A DNA stretch of 64,000 nt, taken from Terribacillus saccharophilus (GTDB taxonomy: Bacteria; Bacillota; Bacilli; Bacillales; Amphibacillaceae). The first letter of the stretch is position 1. Each line of letters begins with the position of its first letter. The position numbers and the translations under genes are program-made. The notes below the pieces were generated by a model that saw only the letters and a program-made list of their open reading frames with translations, did not search any database and had not been told where the DNA came from. The stretch spans positions 496,001-560,000 of the forward strand of contig FOCD01000001.1 in NCBI GenBank assembly GCA_900110015.1, read 5' to 3'. Below are positions 45,755-55,092 of the stretch, piece after piece.

Positions 45755-46441
45755 ATGTCACTAGGTGCTTATATAATCTATATAGCACTTCTTCTGATTA
45801 TCCCTTTATGGGCTCAATCGAAGGTGAAAAGCACGTATAAGAAGTATTCGAAAGTTGAAACGTCATCTCTAATGACTGGTGCACAGGTCGCAAGAAAGAT
45901 TTTAGATGACAATGGTATATATGATGTGCAAATCGAAGAAACACGCGGAATGTTGTCTGACCATTACGACCCGCGTAACAAAGTGGTTCGTCTATCAACA
46001 GACAACTACCATGGTCATTCTATGGCAGCAGCAGCCGTTTCTGCCCACGAAGTAGGACACGCAATTCAGGATGCAGAAAGCTACGGATTCCTTAAATTCC
46101 GTACTGCACTTGCTCCAGCAGCTGCATGGGGTAACAATCTGTCCTTCTTCCTTATCATAGCAGGTGCTATCTTTGGATCCCTGCAATTCATCGGAATTGG
46201 TATTGCGTTCTTTGCTATCGCAGTATTGTTCCAGGTTGTCACACTGCCGGTAGAGTTTAACGCATCTAACCGCGCGATGACACAGCTCGTATCTACGGGT
46301 ATCATCCGGAACGATGAAGAGCGCTCTACGAAAAAAGTTTTGAATGCAGCAGCAATGACTTACGTTGCAGCGGCTCTAGTAGCTGTAGCTGAGCTTGTGC
46401 GCTTCATCCTTATGTTCTTTGTCGGTAATAACGAAGATTAA
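45755..46441 (+). CDS. YugP-type membrane zinc metallopeptidase
   Basis: The 228-residue protein has an N-terminal membrane segment, then the zinc motif HExxH at 98-102 (AHEVGHAIQ). Two to three further spans follow, and a downstream VEFNASNRAM region probably supplies the third ligand. This is the neutral zinc metallopeptidase family of which B. subtilis YugP is a member; the substrate is unknown. B. subtilis does not carry it at this site. ATG 45755 follows CGGAGG by seven bases. It shares a terminator with the PfpI gene. Confidence 0.87.
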   Translation: MSLGAYIIYIALLLIIPLWAQSKVKSTYKKYSKVETSSLMTGAQVARKILDDNGIYDVQIEETRGMLSDHYDPRNKVVRLSTDNYHGHSMAAAAVSAHEVGHAIQDAESYGFLKFRTALAPAAAWGNNLSFFLIIAGAIFGSLQFIGIGIAFFAIAVLFQVVTLPVEFNASNRAMTQLVSTGIIRNDEERSTKKVLNAAAMTYVAAALVAVAELVRFILMFFVGNNED

Positions 46442-46470
46442 AAAAAGGCATCCCGAGGGATGCCTTTTTT
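46441..46470. terminator. bidirectional terminator between the YugP-like and PfpI genes
   Basis: AAAAAAGGCATCC pairs with GGATGCCTTTTTT around CGAG; T6 exits on both strands. The PfpI stop codon lies in its right edge. Confidence 0.9.
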
Positions 46471-46993
46471 ATTGTGTCTGAATGACCTTGATGAGTTCTC
46501 GTAGATAGTCTGGCAGATCGGGCGGTCGTCTGCTGCTTACAATGTGGCCGTCCACAATAACTGCTTCATCATGCCAGATGGCTCCGGCATTTGTCATGTC
46601 ATCTTTAATCCCTGGTGTGCTCGTGACATTGACACCTTCCAGAATACCTGCAGAGATCAACACCCAGCCAGCGTGGCAGATTTGACCGATTGGTTTCTTA
46701 TGGGTGTGGAAATGACGAGTGATTTCTAATACGCTATGATAGCGGCGTAATTTATCCGGCGACCAGCCGCCTGGGACTAGCAATGCATCATAATCACTCG
46801 GAATGACTTCATCAAATGTTACATCTGAAGTTGCGGGGACACCATATTTGCCTTTGTAGATTGTATTGGCAGCTTCGCCTGCCAAATGAACTTCCGCTCC
46901 AGCTTCACGAAGTCTCAAGATGGGATACCATAGCTCCAGATCCTCAAAATCTTCACTTACAAATGAAAGTATTTTCTTACCAGTAAGCTCCAT
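46469..46993 (-). CDS. DJ-1/PfpI family protein (type 1 glutamine amidotransferase-like)
   Basis: The 174-residue protein has the PfpI fold: a conserved Glu near residue 17 (SEDFEDLELWYP), the LLVPGGWSPD strand, and the nucleophile elbow QICHAGW with C106 followed by H107. Relatives act as stress-related deglycases, chaperones or peptidases; which applies cannot be decided. ATG 46993 follows AGAGGTGAG. It stands alone on the minus strand before ypjC and is not at this site in B. subtilis. Confidence 0.88.
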   Translation of the reverse strand: MELTGKKILSFVSEDFEDLELWYPILRLREAGAEVHLAGEAANTIYKGKYGVPATSDVTFDEVIPSDYDALLVPGGWSPDKLRRYHSVLEITRHFHTHKKPIGQICHAGWVLISAGILEGVNVTSTPGIKDDMTNAGAIWHDEAVIVDGHIVSSRRPPDLPDYLRELIKVIQTQ

Positions 46994-47059
46994 GATCTCA
47001 CCTCTTTCGTTTATTCTTTTCCACTTTACCAATTCAATCGTAAAAATGCATGCAATACG

Positions 47060-47932
47060 CTAGTCTGTATGATAAGGCTTTTTGTTTTCGTCTAGTGTAA
47101 AACCTTCACCCATTACATCATGCACCTCGCTAAGAGCGACGAAGGCATGTGGATCGACTGCAGTGATGATCGCTTTCAGTCTGACAATTTCATTCCGTGC
47201 GACAACACAATACAGTACATCGCGCTTTTCACCGGTAAAGCTGCCTCTGCCATCAAGAACAGTAACACCTCGGTCCATTTGTTTTAATATCTGATTGGCG
47301 ATATCTGCACTTTGGCTGGAAATGATGGTCGCACCTCTTGCCGAGTAGGCGCCTTCTTGAATAAAGTCGATAACTCTCGCTCCTACGAAGACTGCAACGA
47401 GTGTATACATCCCTCGGATCAGATCAAGATAGGTAAGGACTGATGTAATAATAACAACAGCGTCAAAGAGAAACATTGTCCGCCCCATTGTCCAACCAGC
47501 ATATTTGTTAGCCAGACGAGCAATGATGTCGACTCCGCCGGTAGTACCTCCGAAGCGGAAGATGATACCGAGTCCGACACCGATGAACACCCCTGCTAAA
47601 AGTGAGGCAATCAGCAAGTCATCTCCTAAATTAATAGCAAAGGAATATGTCTGGAACAAACGCAGGAATAGAGACACAGCTACTGTCCCGATTATTGTAT
47701 ATACGAAAGTTGTACGGCCAAGGAATTTCCAGCCGATTAGAAACAGCGGAATGTTCAACACCAGATTCATAATAGCTGGATCCCAATCAAATTCAAAAAG
47801 TAAAATAAGCGTTATCCCGGTGAATCCGCCTTCACCAAGTTTATTGGCTATATTGAAATGAACAATACCGAACGAAAAAATGGCCGCGCCTAACAGAATG
47901 AACAAAATGTTCTTTATACGCAGTCTAAACAT
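47060..47932 (-). CDS. ypjC: YitT family membrane protein YpjC
   Basis: The 290-residue protein has five to six membrane segments in the N-terminal two thirds and a cytosolic DUF2179 domain at the C terminus (VTVLDGRGSFTGEKRDVLYCVV). The glycine-rich GVGLGIIFRFGGTTGGVDI is the family signature. Function is unproven. Size and place next to ypjD match B. subtilis YpjC. RBS AGGAGGTAG and a clear sigma-A promoter precede it on the minus strand. Confidence 0.9.
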   Translation of the reverse strand: MFRLRIKNILFILLGAAIFSFGIVHFNIANKLGEGGFTGITLILLFEFDWDPAIMNLVLNIPLFLIGWKFLGRTTFVYTIIGTVAVSLFLRLFQTYSFAINLGDDLLIASLLAGVFIGVGLGIIFRFGGTTGGVDIIARLANKYAGWTMGRTMFLFDAVVIITSVLTYLDLIRGMYTLVAVFVGARVIDFIQEGAYSARGATIISSQSADIANQILKQMDRGVTVLDGRGSFTGEKRDVLYCVVARNEIVRLKAIITAVDPHAFVALSEVHDVMGEGFTLDENKKPYHTD

Positions 47933-47964
47933 AATCTACCTCCTAAGATGACAATTCCTTCTAT

Positions 47965-47993
47965 ATTATAGACAACTATGCCTTTAGCTACAA
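47965..47993 (-). promoter_or_regulatory. sigma-A promoter of ypjC
   Basis: On the minus strand: TTGTAG (47993-47988), 17 bases, TATAAT (47970-47965), 33 bases before the ypjC start. Confidence 0.6.
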
Positions 47994-48016
47994 ATTTGCC
48001 CAATAGGTAAAAACAT

Positions 48017-48046
48017 TTGTCAAATGCCGTATTTTTAAGCTAACAT
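48017..48046 (+). promoter_or_regulatory. putative sigma-A promoter of the ypjD-panD operon
   Basis: TTGTCA (48017-48022), 18 bases, TAACAT (48041-48046). The -10 is weak. It is the only candidate found before a run of nine tightly packed genes. Confidence 0.4.
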
Positions 48047-48076
48047 GGTAATGATATAGCGAAAGGAAGATCGCGC

Positions 48077-48427
48077 ATGAATTCTACATATACAACAAAG
48101 GAAATACAAGAACGTGTTGACGCTTATATTTCCCAATTCAAAGAAGGTTATTTTTCACCGCTCAGTATGCTTGCTAGAATGACGGAAGAAGTCGGAGAGC
48201 TTGCAAGGGAAGTGAACCATACATATGGCGAAAAGCCGAAAAAAGCTAGTGAAGATGCAAATACAATAGAAGATGAACTCGGAGATATTATTTTCGTGAT
48301 GACATGCTTTGCTAATTCCCTAAATATTGATTTGTCGGAAGCATTCGAGAAATCGATGACAAAATTCGAAACAAGGGATAAAGACAGATGGACGAAGAAG
48401 ACACAGGAGGATCTACATAATGGCTAA
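48077..48427 (+). CDS. ypjD: MazG-type nucleotide pyrophosphohydrolase YpjD
   Basis: The 116-residue all-helical MazG-like protein has metal-binding motifs [11 protein letters not shown] (EExxE) and [11 protein letters not shown] (ExxD). Such enzymes cleave nucleoside triphosphates, often damaged ones, to monophosphate and diphosphate. The substrate is unknown. It overlaps dapB by eight bases and leads the ypjD-dapB-mgsA operon, as in B. subtilis. Confidence 0.91.
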   Translation: MNSTYTTKEIQERVDAYISQFKEGYFSPLSMLARMTEEVGELAREVNHTYGEKPKKASEDANTIEDELGDIIFVMTCFANSLNIDLSEAFEKSMTKFETRDKDRWTKKTQEDLHNG

Positions 48428-49226
48428 AGATACGATCAGAATTATTGTAGCAGGACCAAGAGGACGTATGGGATCGGAAGCATTGCAGCTTATCGAACGG
48501 ACAGCTCATTTTGAGCTAGTTGCAGCAATTGACCGAAAAAATGGAGGCAAGCGTGTCAGCGATATCGATGGTTTGACTGCAAGTGATGCTGTCATCTACG
48601 AAGACGCTGAAAAATGCTTGGATGAAGTGGAAGCCGATGTGCTTATCGACTTGACCATTCCAGAAACAGGCTACAAGCATATGAGACTTGCTATCGAACA
48701 CGGTGTGCGTCCAGTAGTTGGTACATCTGGTTTTACAGAAGAACAAGTAAACGAATTAGAAAAGCTAAGTGAAGAAAAGGGCATAGGAGCTATTATTGCA
48801 CCGAACTTTGCAATTGGCGCTGTGCTTATGATGCAATTTGCCAAACAAGCAGCAAAATATTTCCCAACAGTAGAAATCATCGAAAAGCATCATGATCAGA
48901 AACTAGACGCACCAAGCGGTACGGCTGTAAAAACAGCACAGCTGATTCAGGAAGTGCGCGAACCTGCTAAACAAGGACATCCGGATGAGAAAGAGACGAT
49001 AGCAGGAGCTCGCGGTGCTGATGTAGACGGCATGCGAATCCATAGTGTACGGCTTCCAGGTCTTGTTGCCCACCAAGAGGTTATTTTCGGTGCACCAGGA
49101 GAGCAATTCACAGTTAAGCACGATAGTTTTAACCGCGCATCCTTTATGTCAGGTGTAGAACTGGCTGTAGACCGTGTCATGAAGATGGATGTACTTGCAT
49201 ACGGATTAGAAAATATATTGGAATGA
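48420..49226 (+). CDS. dapB: 4-hydroxy-tetrahydrodipicolinate reductase
   Basis: The 268-residue enzyme acts in the diaminopimelate/lysine pathway, which supplies the cell wall and dipicolinic acid for spores. The N-terminal nucleotide motif is VAGPRGRMG, with proline in the position typical of bacilli. The catalytic signature is [19 protein letters not shown]. The start overlaps ypjD by eight bases with GGAGGATC as Shine-Dalgarno. Confidence 0.95.
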   Translation: MAKDTIRIIVAGPRGRMGSEALQLIERTAHFELVAAIDRKNGGKRVSDIDGLTASDAVIYEDAEKCLDEVEADVLIDLTIPETGYKHMRLAIEHGVRPVVGTSGFTEEQVNELEKLSEEKGIGAIIAPNFAIGAVLMMQFAKQAAKYFPTVEIIEKHHDQKLDAPSGTAVKTAQLIQEVREPAKQGHPDEKETIAGARGADVDGMRIHSVRLPGLVAHQEVIFGAPGEQFTVKHDSFNRASFMSGVELAVDRVMKMDVLAYGLENILE

Positions 49227-49236
49227 GGCGTTAGAC

Positions 49237-49650
49237 ATGCATATTGCTTTAATTGCCCACGATAAGAAAAAACCTGAGATGGTCCGCTTTACGGTCGCAT
49301 ATAAAGAGATGCTGAAAAAACATACCTTGTATGCGACAGGAACAACTGGTACACGTATCATGGAAGCTACAAATTTGCCGGTGGAATTGTTCCTGTCAGG
49401 TCCGTTAGGTGGAGATCAGCAAATCGGCGCCAAAATAGCAACAAATCAAATGGACTTGATCATCTTCTTCCGGGATCCGCTCACTGCCCAGCCTCATGAA
49501 CCTGATGTGAGTGCGCTAATGCGCCTTTGTGATGTGCATCGTATACCGCTAGCTACCAATTTGGCAGCAGCAGAGATTTTTATACGTGGATTAGATAGAG
49601 GCGATTTCGATTGGCGCAAGATCATTCGTGATCGTGAGCCGGAGCTATGA
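49237..49650 (+). CDS. mgsA: methylglyoxal synthase
   Basis: The 137-residue enzyme turns dihydroxyacetone phosphate into methylglyoxal and phosphate, an overflow route when phosphorylated sugars accumulate. Signatures are [34 protein letters not shown] and the catalytic Asp region [21 protein letters not shown]. It overlaps bshA by four bases; in B. subtilis bshB1 lies between them. Confidence 0.95.
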   Translation: MHIALIAHDKKKPEMVRFTVAYKEMLKKHTLYATGTTGTRIMEATNLPVELFLSGPLGGDQQIGAKIATNQMDLIIFFRDPLTAQPHEPDVSALMRLCDVHRIPLATNLAAAEIFIRGLDRGDFDWRKIIRDREPEL

Positions 49651-50774
49651 AAAAGCTAAAAATCGGAATTACTTGTTATCCGACGCTTGGCGGCTCCGGC
49701 GTCATTGCGACAGAACTCGGAAAAAAACTAGCTAAAAAGGGACATGACATTCACTTCATTACATCCAGTGTCCCTTTCCGGCTGGATATGCTGCTTCCGA
49801 ATGTATTTTTCCATGAGGTCGAGATGAGTCATTATCCAGTATTTCAATACCCGCCATACGACTTAGTGCTAGCTAATAAAATGGCTGAAGTCATCGACGA
49901 GGAGCAGCTGGATATTTTGCATGTACATTATGCTGTACCACATGCTATATGTGCAATCCTGGCTAAGGCAATTGCCAAGCGTGATGTGAAAATCGTTACT
50001 ACACTGCACGGTACGGACATTACGGTGCTTGGAATTGATAATGGGCTGCGCAAAATGATCATTCATGCGATCGAGGAAAGTGATGTCGTCACTGCCGTTT
50101 CACAAAGTCTTGTAGACCAAACAAGGGAAATGCTTGATGTCGCTAGTCCTATCGATGTTGTATACAATTTTGTAGATGAAGAAGTATACCAACCAACTGA
50201 TGTGCGCGACATAAGAGAGCAGTTCGGTATCAAAGAAGATGAAAAGGTACTCGTACATATAAGCAATTTCCGTAAAGTGAAACGTGTACAGGATGTTGTA
50301 CAGGTTTTTTCGTATGTACAGGAGAAATTACCTGCCAAGCTGATGCTGATTGGGGACGGTCCTGAGTATTCGGATATCCTGCGAGATGTGCAGCAGCGCG
50401 GCCTTGAAGATAAAGTCTTATTCCTAGGTAAGCAGAATAATGTTGCTGCGCTGTTAAATATGGCAGACATCATGCTGCTTCCTTCTGAAAAAGAGAGCTT
50501 CGGTTTGGTTCTCTTAGAAGCTATGGCCTGCGGGGTGCCGTGTATCGGAACGGATGTCGGTGGCATCCCAGAAGTAATACAGCACGGAAAGAATGGTTTT
50601 ATATCGCAGCTAGGAGATGTGGAGCAGATGGGAGCATTTGCATTGGATTTGCTAACAGATGAAAAGCTGTGGCAGCGATTTTCCGAAGCATCCATCCGTT
50701 ATGCAGAGAAAAACTTCCATTCTGATCAAATTGTCGCTCAATATGAAGCAATTTATGAAGAGGTTTTGCAATGA
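49647..50774 (+). CDS. bshA: N-acetyl-alpha-D-glucosaminyl L-malate synthase
   Basis: The 375-residue GT4 glycosyltransferase joins UDP-N-acetylglucosamine to L-malate, the first step of bacillithiol synthesis. N-terminal [27 protein letters not shown] and LHGTDIT are characteristic. The C-terminal [21 protein letters not shown] (split: [21 protein letters not shown]) contains the nucleotide-sugar EX7E motif. ATGA overlaps join it to mgsA and cca. The deacetylase gene bshB1 is not here. Confidence 0.95.
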   Translation: MKKLKIGITCYPTLGGSGVIATELGKKLAKKGHDIHFITSSVPFRLDMLLPNVFFHEVEMSHYPVFQYPPYDLVLANKMAEVIDEEQLDILHVHYAVPHAICAILAKAIAKRDVKIVTTLHGTDITVLGIDNGLRKMIIHAIEESDVVTAVSQSLVDQTREMLDVASPIDVVYNFVDEEVYQPTDVRDIREQFGIKEDEKVLVHISNFRKVKRVQDVVQVFSYVQEKLPAKLMLIGDGPEYSDILRDVQQRGLEDKVLFLGKQNNVAALLNMADIMLLPSEKESFGLVLLEAMACGVPCIGTDVGGIPEVIQHGKNGFISQLGDVEQMGAFALDLLTDEKLWQRFSEASIRYAEKNFHSDQIVAQYEAIYEEVLQ

Positions 50775-51940
50775 AGATATTTGAAAAAGCATTCCGAGTC
50801 ATACAGGAGCTCGAGCAGTATGGTTATGAAGCATATCTTGTCGGAGGAGCGGTGAGGGATTACCTTATCGGCAAAGCTGTTGGTGATTTGGATATTGCAA
50901 CGTCAGCAACACCGGATCAGGTAATGAAGGTCTTCGATAAGGTCATACCGATTGGAATTGAGCACGGAACCGTACTCGTACGTTTCGAGAAGGAAAGCTT
51001 CGAAATAACGACTTTCCGGACAGAAGGCGCGTATTCTGATTACCGGCATCCTGATAGCGTAAACTTTGTTACGGATGTTGCAGCTGATCTGGCTCGTCGT
51101 GATTACACAGTTAATGCGATTGCGATGGCCAGAACCGGGGAGTTAGTAGATCCTTTTGATGGCAGAAGTGCCATTGACAAGAAAGAGCTTGTAACTGTAG
51201 GCAAGGCCTTTGACCGTTTTCAAGAAGATCCGCTGCGTATGATGCGCGGTGTCCGTTTTGTATCACAGCTAGGGTACAATTTGGATCATGATGCACGAAA
51301 AGTGATGGAGAATCAGCGTCTGTGGTTGGCGCGTATTGCAATTGAGCGCGTAAGCATTGAAATGGAGAAATTAATCTCTGGTAAAGATGTGAAAACAGCT
51401 GTTCAGCTCTTACATGATACGGGATTATGGGAAGCAATGCCGATTTTTAAAGATCATCCTGAGCTGATGCGTGAGCTAGCTAAAAAAATCGAGCCTCTAG
51501 ACAATTTGGCAGAATGGGTTGCCCTTTGTTCGTTACTTAGCGCAATACCAGTTCTTGATTGGGTAAAGAAATGGAAGCTGTCCAATGCTATCAAACAAGA
51601 CGCTCAGCATTTAGTGCGCATACTTCAAAATAAGCTGGATGCTTGGGCAGTTTATCAGCTGCCAGTACATCTGGATGAGGGTTTTTGCCGGCTAGAGAAA
51701 ATCTATAAAGAAAAAGATGTTCAAGATAACATATTATCCATTAGACATGCGCTCCCAATACGGAACAGTTCGGAACTGGCTATTTCTGGAGGAGATTTGA
51801 CCAGCTGGTTTCCTGACAGAAAAAAAGGAAGCTGGATTCGTGATTTGCTGCTTGCTGTTGAAAAGGCTGTCGTTGAAAACAAGATTCCGAATGATAAAGC
51901 ACAGCTGAAGGAGTGGGTTATTCATGGATACAACACGTAA
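50771..51940 (+). CDS. cca: CCA-adding enzyme (tRNA nucleotidyltransferase)
   Basis: The 389-residue class II nucleotidyltransferase builds or repairs the CCA end of tRNAs. Catalytic residues lie in LVGGAVRDYLIGKAVGDLDIATSA (GGxVRD and DxD), followed by RRDYTVNAIA and the neck motif RFQEDPLRMMRGVRF. It is close to the usual length of bacilli (about 397). It overlaps bshA by four bases and birA by 17. Confidence 0.95.
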   Translation: MKIFEKAFRVIQELEQYGYEAYLVGGAVRDYLIGKAVGDLDIATSATPDQVMKVFDKVIPIGIEHGTVLVRFEKESFEITTFRTEGAYSDYRHPDSVNFVTDVAADLARRDYTVNAIAMARTGELVDPFDGRSAIDKKELVTVGKAFDRFQEDPLRMMRGVRFVSQLGYNLDHDARKVMENQRLWLARIAIERVSIEMEKLISGKDVKTAVQLLHDTGLWEAMPIFKDHPELMRELAKKIEPLDNLAEWVALCSLLSAIPVLDWVKKWKLSNAIKQDAQHLVRILQNKLDAWAVYQLPVHLDEGFCRLEKIYKEKDVQDNILSIRHALPIRNSSELAISGGDLTSWFPDRKKGSWIRDLLLAVEKAVVENKIPNDKAQLKEWVIHGYNT

Positions 51941-52904
51941 TCGTCTCATCAGAATCCTTCAGGATCATAAGACGTCGTATATTTCCGGCCAGAATCTGTC
52001 CGAACAGCTTGGTATCTCAAGGGCAGCAGTCTGGAAGCATATGAAAGCGCTAGAAGCAGACGGGTACGAGATAGATGCTGTTCCGCGTAAAGGATACCAA
52101 GTAAGACGATCGCCGGACAAACTCAGCAAAAATACGCTGAACTGGCAGCTGGATACCGAATGGATCGGACGTAAGATCATCTTTGAAGAAGAGCTTGATT
52201 CTACCCAAATTTTAGCCAAATCTTTGGCAGATCAAGGTGCAGTACATGGAACTGTTGTCATAGCTGACCAGCAGACTAGCGGTAAGGGAACAAAAGGGCG
52301 CAGCTGGCATTCTCCAGCTGGAACCGGTATATGGATGAGTTTAATCATCCGACCTGAATTTGGACCGAGGGAAGCAGCGCAGCTGACTTTGGCTGCAGCA
52401 GTTGCAATTACACGCGTATTCCGTCAAAACGATATTGATGCTGCTATTAAATGGCCGAACGACATCTATTTAGGTGGCAAGAAGCTTGCCGGAATCCTTA
52501 CAGAGATGCAGGCGGAGCAGGATTATATTCAGCATATCGTACTGGGTATAGGAATCAATATCAATCAGACAATGTCTGAGATTGATCCGGATATTCGCAA
52601 GAAAGCAACGTCTTTGCGTATCGAGACAGATAAGGAATGGAAGCGGCAGGAACTTATTCATTTGATTTGGAAAGAGTTCGAGGATGTTTATTCGCTATAC
52701 ATAAATAAAGGTTTTCAAGATATACGGGACGAATGGATGCAGTATGCTTTGCGTCTGGGGCACCGAGTAAAAGCAGCTACACCCTCAGCTGTTTTTGAAG
52801 CAGTTTTCAGAGGCATTGGGGAAGACGGCGAGCTAATTCTTGAAAATGATGATGGCAGTACACAGCGCTTATATTCTGCTGAATTGGAATGGAAAGAGGA
52901 GTAA
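51924..52904 (+). CDS. birA: biotin-protein ligase / biotin operon repressor
   Basis: The 326-residue bifunctional protein has an N-terminal winged helix ([28 protein letters not shown]) and a ligase domain with the biotinyl-AMP loop [18 protein letters not shown] and KWPNDIY. A C-terminal SH3-like domain follows. It attaches biotin to acetyl-CoA carboxylase and pyruvate carboxylase and, when loaded, represses biotin genes. It starts inside cca. panB follows after four bases. Confidence 0.95.
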   Translation: MDTTRNRLIRILQDHKTSYISGQNLSEQLGISRAAVWKHMKALEADGYEIDAVPRKGYQVRRSPDKLSKNTLNWQLDTEWIGRKIIFEEELDSTQILAKSLADQGAVHGTVVIADQQTSGKGTKGRSWHSPAGTGIWMSLIIRPEFGPREAAQLTLAAAVAITRVFRQNDIDAAIKWPNDIYLGGKKLAGILTEMQAEQDYIQHIVLGIGININQTMSEIDPDIRKKATSLRIETDKEWKRQELIHLIWKEFEDVYSLYINKGFQDIRDEWMQYALRLGHRVKAATPSAVFEAVFRGIGEDGELILENDDGSTQRLYSAELEWKEE

Positions 52905-52908
52905 TAAA

Positions 52909-53739
52909 ATGAAAACAAGACTCGATTTTCAAAAGATGAAAGAAAACAATGAGAAAATCACCATGGTCACTGCCTATGATTATCCGACTGCAAAATTAGC
53001 CCAGCAAGCTGGTATCGATATGCTGCTTGTCGGCGATTCGCTTGGTATGGTCGTACTTGGATATGATAGCACTATACCTGTAACAGTGGAGGATATGATC
53101 CATCATGGAAAAGCCGTTACTCGCGGCGGAAACGAGACGTTTGTTGTAGTAGATATGCCGTTTATGACTTACCACGTATCGGTAGAAGCAACTATACCGC
53201 AAGCGAAACGCATCTTCCAGGAAACAGGAGCGCAGGCATTAAAGCTGGAAGGAGCAGATCAGGTCATCCTGGACAGTATCAAGGCTTTAGCAACAGGGGG
53301 TATCCCAGTTGTCGGTCACCTTGGTCTGACACCGCAGTCAGTCCACATGCTTGGCGGTTATAAAGTCCAAGGAAAAAGCGAACAGACAGCAAAACAGCTG
53401 CTGGAGGATGCACGAAAAGTAGAAGCGGCCGGAGCAATTGCTGTTGTACTGGAATGCGTGCCAAAGCAGTTAGCAGCACTTATCGCTAAAGCTATTTCTA
53501 TCCCGGTTATTGGAATCGGCGCAGGTGCCGATGTTGATGGCCAAGTTCTCGTTTTCCATGATATAAGCCGGTATGGTGTCGATCGTTTGCCGAAATTCGC
53601 AGTCAGCTATGCAAACCTCAACGAAACTATTACAAATGTCTTCTCCACTTATCGGGAAAATGTAAAGAACAGTATCTTTCCGAACGACGATCAAAGCTTC
53701 ACAATGGACGAAGCAGTATTACCTAAACTAGGAGAATGA
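52909..53739 (+). CDS. panB: 3-methyl-2-oxobutanoate hydroxymethyltransferase
   Basis: The 276-residue first enzyme of pantothenate synthesis transfers a hydroxymethyl group from methylene-tetrahydrofolate to 2-oxoisovalerate. Signatures are [28 protein letters not shown] and [26 protein letters not shown] also occurs. ATG 52909 follows AAAGAGGAG; the longer frame reaching back into birA is not used. Confidence 0.96.
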   Translation: MKTRLDFQKMKENNEKITMVTAYDYPTAKLAQQAGIDMLLVGDSLGMVVLGYDSTIPVTVEDMIHHGKAVTRGGNETFVVVDMPFMTYHVSVEATIPQAKRIFQETGAQALKLEGADQVILDSIKALATGGIPVVGHLGLTPQSVHMLGGYKVQGKSEQTAKQLLEDARKVEAAGAIAVVLECVPKQLAALIAKAISIPVIGIGAGADVDGQVLVFHDISRYGVDRLPKFAVSYANLNETITNVFSTYRENVKNSIFPNDDQSFTMDEAVLPKLGE

Positions 53740-53741
53740 AC

Positions 53742-54611
53742 ATGAAGATCATTTCGACATTAGAAGCATTGCAGCAAGAAAGAGTACAGCTTGCAAAAGA
53801 GCAGAAGTCAGTTGGCTATGTCGCAACAATGGGCTTTTTACATGAAGGACATCAATCCCTGATGAAGCGTTCTAAAGCAGAGAATGATATTACAGTGCTT
53901 AGCATCTTCGTCAATCCGCTTCAATTCGGCGCGGGGGAGGATTTTGAGACATATCCCAGAGATGCAGTCCGCGATCAGTGTATTGCGGAACAAGAAGGCG
54001 TAGATATCGTCTTTATGCCAGAGGCAGCAGCAATGTATCCTGGTAATAGTACAATTAAACTGCATGTTGCTGACCGGGTAGATGTGCTTTGCGGCAAATC
54101 AAGACCAGGTCATTTCGATGGTGTTGTTACTGTTCTATCAAAGCTTTTCCATTTGATTCAGCCGGATCGTGCGTATTTTGGGCTGAAGGACGCACAGCAA
54201 GTAGCAGTTGTACAAGCCTTGGTAGACGATCTTAATTTCCCGCTTGAAGTGGTTCCGGTACCGACAGTCCGCGAGGAAGATGGATTAGCGAAAAGCAGCC
54301 GCAATGTCTATTTATCTAATCAGGAGAGACAAGTTGCACCAGCGATTCACCAAGCGCTGCAGCAAGGCAAACAGAGCATCCAAAATGGAGAAAAGGATCC
54401 TGAAAAAATAGCATCTGCTGTAAAAGAATTTATAAACAGCCAAACAAGTGGTAGAATAGACTACGTTGAAATTTTATCTTATCCAGCATTGAAGCCAGTC
54501 AAGAAAATAGAGGAGCGTGTTATCATTGCCGCTGCTGTTTATTTCGACAAGGCAAGATTGATTGATAATTTAGTATTGGAAGCCGACGGCTCTATTATGG
54601 ACCGTTTTTAA
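53742..54611 (+). CDS. panC: pantoate-beta-alanine ligase
   Basis: The 289-residue ligase activates pantoate with ATP and joins it to beta-alanine. The HIGH-like motif is [16 protein letters not shown] and the second ATP motif is [30 protein letters not shown] is diagnostic. ATG 53742 is seven bases behind AGGAG; ATG 53736, which overlaps the panB stop, is too close to it. Confidence 0.95.
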   Translation: MKIISTLEALQQERVQLAKEQKSVGYVATMGFLHEGHQSLMKRSKAENDITVLSIFVNPLQFGAGEDFETYPRDAVRDQCIAEQEGVDIVFMPEAAAMYPGNSTIKLHVADRVDVLCGKSRPGHFDGVVTVLSKLFHLIQPDRAYFGLKDAQQVAVVQALVDDLNFPLEVVPVPTVREEDGLAKSSRNVYLSNQERQVAPAIHQALQQGKQSIQNGEKDPEKIASAVKEFINSQTSGRIDYVEILSYPALKPVKKIEERVIIAAAVYFDKARLIDNLVLEADGSIMDRF

Positions 54612-54627
54612 TATAGGGGGAAATAAG

Positions 54628-55014
54628 ATGTTTCGCACAATGATGAAAGCGAAGATACATCGCGCTCGTGTTACCGAAGCGAACTTAAACTATGTTGGCA
54701 GTATTACCATCGATACGCACATTCTGGAACAAGTGGGCATACTTCCTCATGAAAAAGTTCAGATTGTGAACAATAATAATGGAGCTCGTCTCGAAACATA
54801 TGTAATCCCCGGTGAGCGGCATAGCGGAGTCATCTGCCTGAACGGTGCTGCTGCACGTCTTGTACAAAAAGATGATGTAGTAATCATTGTTTCCTATGCC
54901 ATGCTATCTGAAGAAGAATTGGCTGACTTTAAGCCGAAGATTGCCCTGATGAACGAAGATAATACAGTTCAGGAAATCATCGAGGAAGAACCGCCGCTTA
55001 CTGTGATGATGTAA
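54628..55014 (+). CDS. panD: aspartate 1-decarboxylase proenzyme
   Basis: The 128-residue proenzyme makes beta-alanine for pantothenate. The chain self-cleaves between G24 and S25 (NYVGSITID), converting the serine into the catalytic pyruvoyl group. The N-terminal [16 protein letters not shown] and [17 protein letters not shown] are conserved. It is the last gene of the ypjD-panD run and is followed by a terminator. Confidence 0.96.
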   Translation: MFRTMMKAKIHRARVTEANLNYVGSITIDTHILEQVGILPHEKVQIVNNNNGARLETYVIPGERHSGVICLNGAAARLVQKDDVVIIVSYAMLSEEELADFKPKIALMNEDNTVQEIIEEEPPLTVMM

Positions 55015-55036
55015 CGGCATAAAAGAATCGTACGAT

Positions 55037-55069
55037 AAGACTCTTATCTGTGATAAGAGTCTTTCTTTT
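55037..55069 (+). terminator. terminator after panD
   Basis: AAGACTCTTATC (55037-55048) pairs perfectly with GATAAGAGTCTT (55052-55063) around TGT, then TCTTTT. Confidence 0.88.
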
Positions 55070-55092
55070 CTAAGCAGTATGGAGGGTGGAGT

